A DNA stretch of 64,000 bases from Gallionellaceae bacterium (GTDB taxonomy: Bacteria > Pseudomonadota > Gammaproteobacteria > Burkholderiales > Gallionellaceae). Shown here piece after piece: positions 63,992 to 64,000 of the stretch. The stretch's first letter is position 1, and every line of letters begins with the position of its first letter. The DNA lies in assembly GCA_027448945.1 (NCBI GenBank), contig DAIDMQ010000005.1:1-64000 (forward strand), in the 5' to 3' direction. The notes below the pieces were generated by a model that had not been told where the DNA came from, did not search any database, and was given only the letters and a program-made list of their open reading frames with translations. The position numbers and the translations under genes are program-made.

Positions 63992-64000
63992 CAGAGCCAA

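Noticed and set aside
1-64000. CRISPR arrays, prophage, toxin-antitoxin or restriction systems.
   Set aside because: No regular repeat-spacer array, integrase other than the IS transposase, or recognised defence gene was seen.

Overview
The window reads as a contiguous chromosomal segment of a motile Gram-negative bacterium, most likely a betaproteobacterium. The evidence is a complete flagellar rod/hook cluster with both P- and L-ring genes, a FlhF/FlhG/FliA/MotCD block, outer-membrane lipopolysaccharide genes (hldA, hldD, lapA, lapB), a FimV-like protein, and an HME-type RND metal-efflux operon carrying a DUF3240 gene. A member of Nitrosomonadales/Gallionellaceae would fit, but that is inference, not a result. 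Almost all of the DNA is coding and most genes lie on the minus strand.

Layout. 1-1289: a complete IS3-family insertion sequence, 4 bp beyond the flgL stop. 1294-13496: flgBCDEFGHIJKL on the minus strand, with flgA, flgM and flgN on the plus strand. 13611-21628: flhB-flhA-flhF-flhG-fliA-motC-motD on the minus strand. Two near-consensus sigma-28 (FliA) promoters are visible, one before flgM and one overlapping the 3' end of flgJ just before flgKL. So the sigma factor, its anti-sigma factor and two target promoters lie in the same window. 21734-26379: rmuC, typA, a methyltransferase gene and a SemiSWEET gene. 26412-32642: metal-efflux operon (small His-rich secreted protein, adaptor, RND pump, DUF3240, outer-membrane factor) closed by a terminator. 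32710-38050: queG, tsaE, amiC, an ankyrin-repeat gene and a fimV-like gene. 38122-43589: cysM-hldD-hldA-pyrF-lapB-lapA-ihfB, linking heptose supply to LPS control. 43604-52855: rpsA, a fused aroA-cmk, tyrA, fabG, fabD, fabH, plsX, rpmF (59 codons) and yceD. 52912-54252: yceF (Maf) and an RsmI-like methyltransferase gene, convergent with a hybrid histidine kinase gene (54238-56244). 56517-56809: tRNA genes Pro(TGG)-Arg(TCT)-His(GTG), read on the minus strand from one promoter and closed by a terminator. 56972-62216: pgsA, uvrC, a UDGb-type uracil-DNA glycosylase gene and a 709-codon EF-hand membrane protein gene of unknown function. 62333-63991: rlmJ and a CbiM-like (COG3235) membrane protein gene.

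How the genes work together. The first third encodes export gate components, rod, hook, rings, hook-junction proteins, stators, placement/number control (FlhF/FlhG) and the FliA-FlgM checkpoint. Filament, chemotaxis, C-ring and most export genes are not here. The remainder is mainly housekeeping: envelope synthesis (heptose, fatty acids, phospholipid), translation and tRNA modification, and DNA repair.

I found no convincing wholly new system. The items most worth follow-up are the EF-hand membrane protein translationally coupled to a uracil-DNA glycosylase, the FlhG variant P-loop, the FlhB linker insertion, the coding-like remnant between flhB and flhA, the repeat-bearing fabH-fabD spacer, and the metal-efflux operon with its His-rich leader gene and DUF3240.
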